Assembly: GCA_009901575.1 (NCBI GenBank)
Contig: WXYP01000009.1
Location: forward strand, 1 to 64,000
Source: Flavobacteriaceae bacterium R38
GTDB lineage: Bacteria > Bacteroidota > Bacteroidia > Flavobacteriales > Flavobacteriaceae
DNA length: 64,000 nt
Reading direction: 5' to 3'
Shown here: one piece after another, positions 43,741 to 53,327 of the stretch
How positions within the stretch are numbered: position 1 is the first letter of the stretch
How the letters are laid out: every line of letters starts with the position of its first letter
Made by a program: the position numbers and the translations under genes
The notes under the pieces: generated by a model
What the model was told of the DNA's origin: nothing
What the model saw: the letters and a program-made list of their open reading frames with translations, nothing else
Database searches by the model: none

Positions 43741-45489
43741 GACTATCTCTTTTCTCTTTTGTAATTCTTTTATAAAATAAGAAGGATAAATCTTAGTTTG
43801 TTTATAGAATGCAGTGGTAAACGATTCTGAGTTTTTAAACCCTACTTCAAAAGCGATGGCTTTGATTGTATACTCACGAAGTTTTGGCTGCTCTTTTAAA
43901 GCTTGAATAGTATAACCTATTCTGAGATCAGATAGGTAAGTACTAAAGTTTTTATTTTTATAATGATTTATAATTTTAGATAAATAGGCGCTATTTGTTC
44001 TTAATTTTTTTGCAAGACTATTTAAAGTAATTGAATTATCTAAAAATTGTTTTTCTTTTTCAAAATTTTCAATTTTTTTCAAAATTTCGGCTATAATATT
44101 ATCAGGTATTTGTAATTCTTTTTTTAAAGCTGATTTACTAGGTGTAGTTTTTAAATTTGATGAATTATCATTATTTATTAGTTTTTCAAATCGTTTTTTA
44201 TAAGCTTGTTTTTTTCTATAATAATAGTATAGCATTAACAAAAGAATTAAAATAAAACCAGATAAGATATAAACTACTTTTGATTTATTATGATCTTTAG
44301 ACTCAAGCTTAGCGATTAAAGCCTCTTTTTCTTCAATTAATTTTGGAGCATCATATTTTTTTAATAAGGTACTTTTTAAATATGCGTTACTATTAAATAA
44401 ATTTCTATCATAGTCAATTAATCTTTCGAGATATAAAAGATTGTTTTTTAAATCACCCTTTTCTTTATAATAATTATATAGAAGATTATAATTTTCTCTT
44501 ATTTTTAGAGTATATTTTTTGTTATTAAGCATGATGGTATCAACTTTCTTGAATTGCTCTATAGCATTTTCCCAATCACCTAGTTTAATATAGCTTTTTC
44601 CTTTATATAAATAACCCATTGCTATGTCTAAACTATCTTTAGTCTTTTCTACAAAAGGTAAATATTTTATGATACTATCAAGTCCTTTTTGATAATTGCC
44701 TTTATCATGATTGATAATGGCTTCTGTTATTTTTAATCCATTGTAATGATAATCACTTTTATATTTTATTGCTTCTTTAATAGCAAATTTATTGTAATAA
44801 GTAGCAGAATCTAATTCATTCGTATACCAGTATGGGAGAGATAAAGCAGATAAATGGTTTAGATAATCTATACGATATTTAAATTGAAGGTTATTATCTA
44901 AGAGGTATTTATAACTCTTTTTAAAAATTTCTTGTGCTTCTTTATAATCCCCTATGCGTAATTTTATTAGACCTAGATTATATTCGATTGCATAAAAGAA
45001 TTGAGGATAAATATTATGACTGACTTCCCTTCTTGCGATTAAATAACTATCTAGAGCTTTCTTATACTTTCCATTATAAAAATGTAAGTTTCCCTGTCCA
45101 AAATATAGTAGTAAGCTGAATTTATTATCACTTCTATTTTTGTTATAAACCAACGCACTATCTATATATTTAAGTGACTCACTATAATTGTTATAATTTG
45201 ATAAATAATAATATCCTTCAGTAACTTTAAGACTATCTCTATTCTCCATGGCTTTGTTTAAAAAAGCCCAAGCATAGAGATTAGCTTTTTCATTATCTTT
45301 AAATTCATAGATACTTAACTTTTCTAATAAATACTTATAACTTTTTGTTTTTAAAGAATCTTCTTGTGCATATGCTATAAATGTTAAGTTTATAGCTAAA
45401 ATCAAACATGTTTTAAAGACTTTTTGAGATAAGTTTTGTGAGATATTAAAGAAATTATTAATCGTTTTAATAGATTGTTTTACTTTCAT
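43738..45489 (-). CDS. TPR/AraC membrane-spanning regulator 2
   Basis: The 583-aa paralogue of regulator 1 has the same parts: hydrophobic N-terminus (about 25-42), TPR-like helices (about 50-385), a membrane helix (SKVVYILSGFILILLLMLYYYY, near 405-425), and an AraC helix-turn-helix at the C-terminus (TLNSLAKKLRTNSAYLSKII and IKAIAFEVGFKNSESF). The DNA-binding part is nearly identical to regulator 1, so both probably read the same site, while the TPR part has diverged more, so they may sense different signals. It is divergent from the tail-fibre gene, with the third operator-like site between them. Confidence 0.88.
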   Translation of the reverse strand: MKVKQSIKTINNFFNISQNLSQKVFKTCLILAINLTFIAYAQEDSLKTKSYKYLLEKLSIYEFKDNEKANLYAWAFLNKAMENRDSLKVTEGYYYLSNYNNYSESLKYIDSALVYNKNRSDNKFSLLLYFGQGNLHFYNGKYKKALDSYLIARREVSHNIYPQFFYAIEYNLGLIKLRIGDYKEAQEIFKKSYKYLLDNNLQFKYRIDYLNHLSALSLPYWYTNELDSATYYNKFAIKEAIKYKSDYHYNGLKITEAIINHDKGNYQKGLDSIIKYLPFVEKTKDSLDIAMGYLYKGKSYIKLGDWENAIEQFKKVDTIMLNNKKYTLKIRENYNLLYNYYKEKGDLKNNLLYLERLIDYDRNLFNSNAYLKSTLLKKYDAPKLIEEKEALIAKLESKDHNKSKVVYILSGFILILLLMLYYYYRKKQAYKKRFEKLINNDNSSNLKTTPSKSALKKELQIPDNIIAEILKKIENFEKEKQFLDNSITLNSLAKKLRTNSAYLSKIINHYKNKNFSTYLSDLRIGYTIQALKEQPKLREYTIKAIAFEVGFKNSESFTTAFYKQTKIYPSYFIKELQKRKEIV

Positions 45490-45581
45490 GCCGGAATCAT
45501 CTTCGCTTTGTTGTAAATATAGGATTTATCAGCTATTTTAATCATCTTTTTCATCTACATTTTTTGTTAAAACAGACTGCC

Positions 45582-45601
45582 AAGATTTATAAATCTGGAG
45601 T
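45582..45601 (+). promoter_or_regulatory. Palindromic operator-like site, copy 3
   Basis: AAGATTTATAAATCTGGAGT holds the perfect 14-bp palindrome AGATTTATAAATCT (45583-45596). It lies 119 bases before the tail-fibre gene and 92 bases before the divergent regulator 2 start, so it could act on either. Confidence 0.6.
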
Positions 45602-45720
45602 CTGAATTTATAAATGTAAGTTTTAATATGTTGAAATGCAGGTTTTTACGATGTAGTTTTAACTTCAGGTATTGATATATCATAAAATAATAACCTCAAT
45701 TAATTAAACAAACTAAAGAA

Positions 45721-47145
45721 ATGAAAAAGCAAATTACAGTACTCCTTATTTTTTTAACAACATTAACATTTGCACAAACTAATTTATTGGATACTTCATT
45801 GTGGACAGAGGGAACTTCATACATTTCAGAATTCGGACGTTATGGGAGTTCACACGAAAATGTTCGTGAACTGGATTTTGGTCCGCATTCCCAAACAACA
45901 CCTGTGCTTATATGGAAAGCTATACATGATCCTGCTACTAACAATACAACAAATAATACAAATTCTGGAGGTTGGACGACTGCTAAAATTGATATACAAT
46001 CTAATAAGACCTATAGATTCACTTTATGGGTTAAACAATTAAATTCATTTACACCATCTGAATTTTTTGGTTTTTCAGCTTATGACAGTAATGATAATTT
46101 TTTAAGTGTACCCAGAGTGAATAGTACACCTCGTACAAATCCTTATTTTGGCTGTAACCTACCTACTTTAAACGAATGGTACTTTCTTGAGGCTTACATC
46201 CATGCAGAAGGCTCAAATATCTCAACACCACAAGGAAAAATATGGGATGCTTCCGGAAATGAGGTTGGGACGCTTGCCGATTATATTTTCCCTGCAGGAA
46301 CAGTAAAAATTACTCATAAGGCAAATACCAAAAACAGTAGTACTTCTGCAGGTGACCAACTATTTTATTATGCGCCTACAATATATGAAGTAAATGGGTT
46401 ACAACCCTCCAGAGAAACACTTATTAATGGTCCAAACAACAATACAACAACAACTTCAACTTCAGGTCAGAGTTTATGGACACAATCCGGAAACAATATT
46501 CATTATAATAATGGAAATATAGGAATTGGTAATAGTAATCCAATTGAAAAAATACACATAGAAGGGAATTTATTATTAGACGCCTACAATCAAGGTAATG
46601 AAAATGGAATCTTTTTTAGAGAAGGGTTTAATAACTCAAATAAGTACAATTTATCCATACTTACTAATAATAATGGAGGAAGTTCTCCGGATGCTTTAAG
46701 CATTAATGCTTTTGATGGAGTGTATTTTAATACTGGATCTAATAGTAAAAATACTCGGATGCTTATTGATAGAAATGGTAATGTAGGTATTGGAACTGAT
46801 AATCCCGGAACATGGAAACTTGCTGTTAATGGCAAAATAAGAGCCAAAGAAATTAAAGTAGAGACCGATTGGGCAGATTATGTTTTTTTAAAAGACTATA
46901 AACTTCCAAGCCTGCAGGAAGTTGAAAAACACATTAAAGAAAAAGGACACCTTATTAATATCCCATCTGCTAAAGAAGTAGAAAATAATGGAGTTGAACT
47001 AGGTGAGATCAATAAACTCCTATTAGAGAAAATTGAAGAACTGACTCTTTATACCATACAACAGGAACGCAAGCTTATTAAACAGGAAGAAAGAAATAAA
47101 AAATTAGAAGCACGTTTAATCGCTCTGGAAAAGAAAATCAATTGA
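45721..47145 (+). CDS. Secreted tail-fibre-like protein
   Basis: The 474-aa protein has a signal peptide (MKKQITVLLIFLTTLTFAQ) and an N-terminal beta-sandwich region (about 20-230, ligand-binding-like, YRFTLWVKQLNS). Two short tail-fibre repeats follow (GNIGIGNSNPIEKIHIEGNL and GNVGIGTDNPGTWKLAVNGK), then a C-terminal segment SLQEVEKHIKEKGHLINIPS and a coiled coil to the end. The layout is typical of Bacteroidota surface or tail-fibre-domain proteins that often stand before RHS genes. It probably trimerises at the cell surface. It is the first gene on the plus strand after the regulators and has the operator-like site upstream. Confidence 0.85.
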   Translation: MKKQITVLLIFLTTLTFAQTNLLDTSLWTEGTSYISEFGRYGSSHENVRELDFGPHSQTTPVLIWKAIHDPATNNTTNNTNSGGWTTAKIDIQSNKTYRFTLWVKQLNSFTPSEFFGFSAYDSNDNFLSVPRVNSTPRTNPYFGCNLPTLNEWYFLEAYIHAEGSNISTPQGKIWDASGNEVGTLADYIFPAGTVKITHKANTKNSSTSAGDQLFYYAPTIYEVNGLQPSRETLINGPNNNTTTTSTSGQSLWTQSGNNIHYNNGNIGIGNSNPIEKIHIEGNLLLDAYNQGNENGIFFREGFNNSNKYNLSILTNNNGGSSPDALSINAFDGVYFNTGSNSKNTRMLIDRNGNVGIGTDNPGTWKLAVNGKIRAKEIKVETDWADYVFLKDYKLPSLQEVEKHIKEKGHLINIPSAKEVENNGVELGEINKLLLEKIEELTLYTIQQERKLIKQEERNKKLEARLIALEKKIN

Positions 47146-47212
47146 TATTCCATTTTTTAAATGCCCCAATTTGTATTGATGTAATAATAAAATAAACTTT
47201 TTAAGCTAAAAA

Positions 47213-47293
47213 ATGAGAATTATTAAAATTGCTTTTACGCTTATCTTAATTACATTATTTAATAGTTGTGTGTCTGGTTTAAAAATAGAATAG
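47213..47293 (+). CDS. 26-aa lipoprotein signal peptide, possible gene remnant
   Basis: A complete tiny frame encodes a basic start, a hydrophobic run (IAFTLILITLF) and a lipobox NSC followed by VSGLKIE and a stop. It looks like the start of a lipoprotein gene that was cut short, though a genuine very small lipoprotein is possible. It lies 67 bases behind the tail-fibre gene. The rest of the 341-base gap (47146-47487) holds an AT-rich palindrome-like CTATTTATAAAATAG (47305-47319) and a GTGTAA/TTACAC pair near 47351, and no other gene. Confidence 0.45.
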   Translation: MRIIKIAFTLILITLFNSCVSGLKIE

Positions 47294-47487
47294 AAAAATA
47301 AAACTCTATTTATAAAATAGCATTCTCCTAAAATAGAAAATCATAAGCATGTGTAAGATATTATTACACTACTATTAAAGGTGGTAGAGAGTGTATTCTT
47401 ATGTTCTTAATATTCCTTTAATAAGAGAATAGAGCTTTAAAATCGGAAAAAGAATTAAATATCATATAAAAAAATACCTAAAAACAA

Positions 47488-48030
47488 ATGAATATGATCA
47501 ATAAAATAATATTACCTATCTCAGTAATAGCAATTATAACGAGTATATCCTCTTTCTTTTATTTTCAATCGTCTACAAATCTTGTTTATGTGGACGTGAA
47601 TAAACTGCTGGATGGTTATGAGCGTACTAAAGTAGAACGTGAAGCCTTTACTAAAAAAGCAACAACATTAAAATCCAATGTAGATAGCCTGGTTGTTAAT
47701 TGGCAAACAGAATTAAAAACCTATGAAAAAGAGCGAAGCTCAATGTCAAAAAAAGAAATTGAGTTAAAGCAACAATTGCTATCTAATAAACAACAGCAAA
47801 TCAATAATTACCAGCAAGCAATACAAAAGCAAATTCAGGAAGAAGAGCAAAAAAGTACTCAGACAGTTATCAATGATATCAATGATTATATCAAAACATA
47901 CGGGAAAGAACATGGACACAAGATCATTTTTGGAGCTAGTGGTGCTGGAAATATTATGTATGCTTCAGAGAGTACAGATTTAACCGAAAAAGTACTGGAA
48001 GGGCTTAATAAAAACTATTCTGGGAATTAA
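47488..48030 (+). CDS. OmpH/Skp-like periplasmic chaperone
   Basis: The 180-aa protein has an N-terminal hydrophobic anchor or signal (about 5-28) and the OmpH/Skp features: LVYVDVNKLLDGYERTKVE, a long coiled coil with many Gln, Lys and Glu residues (about 55-145), and KEHGHKIIFGASGAGNIMYAS followed by DLTEKVLEGLNKNY. Skp-type chaperones hold outer-membrane or secreted proteins in the periplasm. Encoded just before two giant RHS proteins with signal peptides, it is a good candidate to keep them unfolded on export; this link is inferred from position. Confidence 0.86.
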   Translation: MNMINKIILPISVIAIITSISSFFYFQSSTNLVYVDVNKLLDGYERTKVEREAFTKKATTLKSNVDSLVVNWQTELKTYEKERSSMSKKEIELKQQLLSNKQQQINNYQQAIQKQIQEEEQKSTQTVINDINDYIKTYGKEHGHKIIFGASGAGNIMYASESTDLTEKVLEGLNKNYSGN

Positions 48031-48077
48031 TTAAAATTTTCCTCTCGATTATAACAAGAACTATCAATAATTCATAG

Positions 48078-48689
48078 ATGAAAAGAATAATAAGATATAT
48101 ATTCTTGTCGTTGACAGGACTATCTCTGATTTGCTGTAATCAGAAAAAATTTGATTCAGAAGAAGCCCTTTGGACTTATATGAAAGATGAGGCTAATCAA
48201 TACGTTCAGCATAAGTCTGTAAATGGAGTCGATTTTTCTTTAATTTATAAACCTACAGATCTACTAGTAAAACAAGAACTTGTAGAGAATGCTTCTCGGG
48301 AAATAATAGATAGTCTAAGGGCTAGGTATGGGCAATACCTTTATTTCAATCTGACCATGTCTAAAAACGACCATGAAATATTGACAGAATTAGCAGGGAA
48401 CCAAATACAATTTGGAAATATGGTCAATCAACTGGCTTTTGGAATGACAGAAAAGATTCATCTATACACTCCACAGAAAGATACCATTCCAATGCAAGAT
48501 TATATTTACCCGAGAATGTATGGAATGAGTAATAATACCAGCATACTTTTAGTCTATCCACGAGACTCACAACTAATGAAACAAGATCATTTTAACCTCA
48601 GTATTGAAGATTTGGGATTATTCACAGGAGAAGTTTCTTTTAAAGTGCCTGTCAATCTCATTAAAAAACAACCTCAATTAAATTTTTAA
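48078..48689 (+). CDS. Lipoprotein in the RHS locus, unknown
   Basis: The 203-aa protein has a lipoprotein signal peptide (MKRIIRYIFLSLTGLSLICC) and a mixed alpha/beta body with no family I recognise (EALWTYMKDEANQYVQHKSVNGVDFSLIYKP, SKNDHEILTELAGNQIQFGN). It starts 47 bases after the OmpH-like gene and ends 19 bases before the first RHS gene, all on one strand. The position suggests a dedicated outer-membrane or periplasmic factor for the RHS proteins. Confidence 0.75.
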   Translation: MKRIIRYIFLSLTGLSLICCNQKKFDSEEALWTYMKDEANQYVQHKSVNGVDFSLIYKPTDLLVKQELVENASREIIDSLRARYGQYLYFNLTMSKNDHEILTELAGNQIQFGNMVNQLAFGMTEKIHLYTPQKDTIPMQDYIYPRMYGMSNNTSILLVYPRDSQLMKQDHFNLSIEDLGLFTGEVSFKVPVNLIKKQPQLNF

Positions 48690-48708
48690 TTAAAAAAATA
48701 TTCAACAC

Positions 48709-51700
48709 ATGATAACAAAAACAAGATATTTAAAATACATCCGATGGATCTGCACTGTTGTCCTCTTTGCAATATCCGTTCAAAACACCTATTCTCAAGG
48801 ACCTAATGCTCCTGAAGCAGCCAGTTTTGAGCCTTTGGATGTTACCGATGTGGTAAACCTTGTAACCGGTGATTTTACCTATACTATTCCAGTTATAGAG
48901 GTTCCCGGGCCTAATGGAGGTTATCCATTAACACTCTCATATCATTCAGGTATTGCTATGGATCAAGAAGCTTCATGGGTAGGGTTAGGCTGGAGCCTTA
49001 ATGCTGGTGCGATTAATAGAAATGTAAATGGTTTTCCAGATGATTGGAATAATGTAAAAACCTATGAATACTATTGGAATAAAGGAGAAACTTTGGAACA
49101 ACATACATTAGACATTACTCTCCCTTTAGATCCGTCTTTTTCGACATCTCTTGGTTTAGGTGCTTCCTGGGGGAGTTTAAGAGGGTTTTCCGGAACTGTT
49201 AGCTTAGGAGTAGGATTAAAAGGCGTTTATGGAGCAGATATTAGTGTTTCAACTAATGGAGATAGTTCAGTTGGTTTGAATATAGTTTCGGATAAATTGA
49301 GCAAACATGCAAGTTTAGGGCTAAATTTTGGAATCCAGGGAGGTGAAATATACGGAAATGTTGGAATAAAAAATACGATTAATGATTCTAAATTGGATTT
49401 TGGCTTTAATGGCGGTGATTTTAGTGCTTCTGTTAAATCTAATGGATTAGGGATAAGTACTAATGGAGCTATTACATTCAATGTAATGGGATTAAGTTTA
49501 TCCACAACAGGAAGCGGGTTTTCTATATCCAGTGGTTCAGGAGCATCATACTTTAATACTACACAACAACAGGATGATATCACTATAAAAAAAAGTGGCT
49601 TTAATATTCCTTTGGTTGTAGTTAATTACAGGTATGAAAAAGTAAAATGGTATGTAGATAAATTAAAAGAACCAGGAATATATGGCTCTATTTTTAGTGA
49701 TCATAATATTCTTAATTTGTCAAATGATCCGGATCATGCATTTACAGATATTTCAGAAATAAATTACAATGGAGATACAGAACGTTTTTCTATCTTAAAT
49801 AGAAATCCTGTTTTGCTTAATTATGACGGTTATAATGTTTCTGGACAAGGAGTTGCGGGGCAAATGTCTCCTAAACTCATGAAAAATATTTCCTTGGTAA
49901 ATATCAATCATGATTTTGATGAAGCAGATTTAAGCTATTACAAGCCTAACAATACAACTGCTCAGATAGCTGCAAAATTCTATTTTGATAATGAACTTTC
50001 CGGAGGAGCTATTGTAAATAAAGTAACTTTTTCAAATGTGAGTAATCCATCAGGTTTTGATAATTACATAAACAACCCGTCTACGGCTGTAACAGGGGAG
50101 AAACGAAGCGGGAATTTTGTAGAATATTTTACTTTTCAGAATCTGCCACCTGATATCATCCTTCCCGAAAATTTTGTGAAACCCACTTATATTAAAAATA
50201 ATTCTATTGCTGGTTTTAGAATCACTTCTTCAGATGGAATCACGTATACTTATATGTTGCCGGTATACAATATGATGGAAAAATCCAGAAATTTTAATTA
50301 TCAAAATACAGAGCGTGATGTTTATTCAGAAAAAACAAATGAAGGTTATGCTACACACTGGTTATTAACATCTATAACAGGACCAGATTATGTAGATATC
50401 AATACTAATGGAAAACTAGATGAAGGTGATTATGGATATTGGGTAGATTTTGAATATGGAAAATGGTCTGAAGGTATGGTATGGCGTACTCCTGGAAAAG
50501 GAGATGAATATTCTAAAATACAAGGTTCAAGAAGATATAGTTGGGGAATTAAAGAACTGTACTATCTCGATAAAATTAACACCAGAACACATAGCGCATT
50601 ATTTGTGAAGGAACTACGTGAAGATGCTAAAGGAGTTCCACAGCAATTTATTTACAAAAATGCCGCCTATGATTATACAATGCCTTCACAAAAACAATTA
50701 AAACTTAATAAAATCGTATTAATTCAAAATGATAAACTGGCGCCAATTGATAAAACAAATGCGATCAATATAGCTTCTGGGCCTAATCAATTTCACAGTT
50801 TCACAGATCCTAAAATAAATAAAACTTATAGTTTTTCATTAAATCTTCAGGATAATGTTTTAGATACTAAAGATGCTTTTACATTGAACCTGGAGCAGGA
50901 TGCATTACGAGTTATCAGTTTTAATTATGATTATTCATTAGCTCAAAATAGCCCGAATTCTGATGCAGGAGGTAAGCTTACTTTAAAGAAAGTACTTTTT
51001 AAAGGAAAACAAGGAATTGCTTTAATGCCTCCTTATCGTTTTAATTATTCTAATAACCCGAATTGGGAACACAATAATGAAAACTACTGGGGATATAATC
51101 ATCATGATGCTACGGCCTGGAGTATAGATGAAATTATCTCTCCTCAGGGAGCCAAAATAGGAATAGCTTATGAAGGAGATATGTATGATAATAATCCTTC
51201 TCAAGTCAATGCAAATTATCAATTCAGAGATGTAGATGTAAAACTGTTATCTAACAATACAATAAACATTTCTGCAGATATTGGAAATTATGACCTTAAA
51301 GCAGGAGACGAAATCTTCTTAGATTATGACTCCAGGTTTAGTGATTGTGATAACTTAAGAGATGTACGGGTAAGATATACTGGAAAAGTAGCTCTGGTAG
51401 AAAAAAATCAAAATACTCATAATTTCAGAACTACTTTTAATTTCACCTTATTAGAACCTCAAAAGTATACTTTTGAAGTACTCAATACGCATACTAATAT
51501 TGATGCTTGTAATCAAGCTGGTTTTAGCATAGGGGCTCCTAGTTTTAGTAATATTAACGGTACTCCGTTTAAAAATAAAAATCACGCTGGAACACGTGTG
51601 GCCAGTATTAGTGTATCAGATGATATCAATACCTGGAAAACTACTTATGAATATGGCAGCGGTTCTGTTCCCTACGAACCTTATTACAATTTTCAAGGAG

Positions 51701-53322
51701 TAGCTAACCAATCCTTACTCAGAAGTCCAAATGTACTTTATGATAAGGTGATTGTACGAAACTTAGATATTAATAATGAAGTAAATGATGAGGTTAAAAC
51801 AGTATATGAATTTATTACAGATAGGACAATAGAAGCTGGAATAAATCAAAAACTGAGTTTTAATGCAACTAGTGTTCCCGGATCATTCAATAGCTTTAAT
51901 AATAACGACACCAGGGATATTACTTATGAATATAAAGATTATCAAGGGATAATAGGAAACCTTAAACAAACTAGTGTATATCGGGGAAACACTTTACTGA
52001 CCCGTAATGTTAATAATTATACGTTTTTGGACGAAAGCTCTGGTTTTGTAAACACACAATCTACTCAGATGTATAAATCTGTAAATCCTAAGCCTGGAAA
52101 TACAGATTACTTGAATATTAATCATCTGATATCTACTAGTTATACTTCTTATCCAGTGGTTTTAGAAAGCTCTGAAGCTATTCAGGGTGGGGTTAAAAAA
52201 ATCACCTATTTCGATAAGCATGATATCAATTCGGGAGAATTATTAGAAACTCGGTTTTTTGGAAGTGATGGTAGCGAATACCGAACAGAAAAGATACCGG
52301 CTTATACTATTGATGCATATACAGCTATGGGGAGTAAAGAAAATAACAGTAATAACAAACATATGCTTACCCAGGAAGCAATGACAAAAACCTATATTAA
52401 AAATGGTTCCGTATGGACTCCTATTAAAGCAAGTATAACTACCTGGAGGCCCTGGAGCAATGATATCTGGCGAATTCATAAAAATTATATATGGGATGGT
52501 GAAACCGATAGTGAAGGTAGATTTAGCAATTTTTCAGGAACTTATGACAATTTTAACTGGACATTGAATCAAACTCAATCCTTGAACTCTGAATGGAAAC
52601 AAATTTCTGAAGTTACCATGTATGACAACTACTCATTACCTCTGGAAACTTTAGACATAAATAATAACAAGGCGACTACCAAAACAGGAGATAATGAAAC
52701 TAAAGTCTATGCAACAGGAAATGCCGGATTTAATGAATTGTTCTTTTCGGGAGCTGAAGATCTTAATGAGAATAATTTTGGAGGTGGAGTTAGGAAAGGA
52801 ACTGCGACTTTAAATAGTTCTTATTTTCATACAGGAAAGCATTCTCTCCAGATTAGTTCTGGAAATACAGGGTATGAGGTAACGGTCACCGAAGGGAAAT
52901 CCAACAAGTACAAGGTGTCGCTCTGGGTCAGGAATCAAGGACATACCAGTACTCGTCTTGAGGTTGGAAATACTACAATCAACTATACTCCACAAGAAAC
53001 AGTACGAGCAGGAAACTGGGTGCAACTAAATTTTCATTTTATTCTTAACAATACGCAAACTGTTAAAGTGGTTTCTAACAGCGGAACCATCTATGTAGAT
53101 GATTTCAGGTTATGTCCCGAAAGTTCTTCAATGATTTCATATGTATATAATGAGTGGGATGAAGTATCCTATATTTTAGGAGCTAATAATATGGCTACTT
53201 ATTTTGAATATGACAATATGGGGAGATTGATTCGAACGCATACGGAAGTCACAGATTTTAACGGACCAGGATCCGGAGGTATCAAAAGAATCAGTGAAAA
53301 TGAATACAACTATAAATACTAA
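48709..53322 (+). CDS. Giant secreted RHS/YD-associated protein, first half
   Basis: The 1537-aa protein has a signal peptide (about 1-30) and an N-terminal SpvB/RHS-like domain (FEPLDVTDVVNLVTGDFTYTIPVIEVPGPNGGYPLTLSYHSGI, WVGLGWSLNAGAINRNVNGFPDDW). A Gly/Ser-rich beta insertion follows (about 145-285), then a calcium-loop-like DINTNGKLDEGD (about 563-574), long beta-strand regions, a jelly-roll domain near 1350-1460 (HTGKHSLQISSGNTGYEV to TIYVDDFRLCP), and YD-type ends (ATYFEYDNMGRLIRTHTE). It resembles the N-terminal part of an RHS shell, with the rest in the next gene, 5 bases away. Type IX sorting sequences were not seen, so the exit route is unclear. Confidence 0.88.
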   Translation: MITKTRYLKYIRWICTVVLFAISVQNTYSQGPNAPEAASFEPLDVTDVVNLVTGDFTYTIPVIEVPGPNGGYPLTLSYHSGIAMDQEASWVGLGWSLNAGAINRNVNGFPDDWNNVKTYEYYWNKGETLEQHTLDITLPLDPSFSTSLGLGASWGSLRGFSGTVSLGVGLKGVYGADISVSTNGDSSVGLNIVSDKLSKHASLGLNFGIQGGEIYGNVGIKNTINDSKLDFGFNGGDFSASVKSNGLGISTNGAITFNVMGLSLSTTGSGFSISSGSGASYFNTTQQQDDITIKKSGFNIPLVVVNYRYEKVKWYVDKLKEPGIYGSIFSDHNILNLSNDPDHAFTDISEINYNGDTERFSILNRNPVLLNYDGYNVSGQGVAGQMSPKLMKNISLVNINHDFDEADLSYYKPNNTTAQIAAKFYFDNELSGGAIVNKVTFSNVSNPSGFDNYINNPSTAVTGEKRSGNFVEYFTFQNLPPDIILPENFVKPTYIKNNSIAGFRITSSDGITYTYMLPVYNMMEKSRNFNYQNTERDVYSEKTNEGYATHWLLTSITGPDYVDINTNGKLDEGDYGYWVDFEYGKWSEGMVWRTPGKGDEYSKIQGSRRYSWGIKELYYLDKINTRTHSALFVKELREDAKGVPQQFIYKNAAYDYTMPSQKQLKLNKIVLIQNDKLAPIDKTNAINIASGPNQFHSFTDPKINKTYSFSLNLQDNVLDTKDAFTLNLEQDALRVISFNYDYSLAQNSPNSDAGGKLTLKKVLFKGKQGIALMPPYRFNYSNNPNWEHNNENYWGYNHHDATAWSIDEIISPQGAKIGIAYEGDMYDNNPSQVNANYQFRDVDVKLLSNNTINISADIGNYDLKAGDEIFLDYDSRFSDCDNLRDVRVRYTGKVALVEKNQNTHNFRTTFNFTLLEPQKYTFEVLNTHTNIDACNQAGFSIGAPSFSNINGTPFKNKNHAGTRVASISVSDDINTWKTTYEYGSGSVPYEPYYNFQGVANQSLLRSPNVLYDKVIVRNLDINNEVNDEVKTVYEFITDRTIEAGINQKLSFNATSVPGSFNSFNNNDTRDITYEYKDYQGIIGNLKQTSVYRGNTLLTRNVNNYTFLDESSGFVNTQSTQMYKSVNPKPGNTDYLNINHLISTSYTSYPVVLESSEAIQGGVKKITYFDKHDINSGELLETRFFGSDGSEYRTEKIPAYTIDAYTAMGSKENNSNNKHMLTQEAMTKTYIKNGSVWTPIKASITTWRPWSNDIWRIHKNYIWDGETDSEGRFSNFSGTYDNFNWTLNQTQSLNSEWKQISEVTMYDNYSLPLETLDINNNKATTKTGDNETKVYATGNAGFNELFFSGAEDLNENNFGGGVRKGTATLNSSYFHTGKHSLQISSGNTGYEVTVTEGKSNKYKVSLWVRNQGHTSTRLEVGNTTINYTPQETVRAGNWVQLNFHFILNNTQTVKVVSNSGTIYVDDFRLCPESSSMISYVYNEWDEVSYILGANNMATYFEYDNMGRLIRTHTEVTDFNGPGSGGIKRISENEYNYKY

Positions 53323-53327
53323 ACAAT

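Larger units (their letters stand above)
43119..45660. repeat. Tandem duplication, copy B
   Basis: Copy B holds the DUF6503 remnant, terminator, peptide gene 2, regulator 2 and the regulator 2 upstream region, in the same order as copy A (40495-43100). Similarity beyond the regulator starts is visible up to about 100 bases, for example the shared CATCTTCGCTTTGTTGTAAA block. Its outer edge near 45660 is approximate. Confidence 0.8.

Noticed and set aside
47305-47319. CTATTTATAAAATAG as a fifth operator-like site
   Set aside because: It shares only the AT-rich core with the four sites, has no GG end, and the region is too AT-rich for the match to mean much.
49227-49583. Minus-strand open frame of 118 aa inside the first RHS gene
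   Set aside because: It is a mirror of a Gly/Ser-rich coding stretch, with no start context, no family and no neighbours on that strand.
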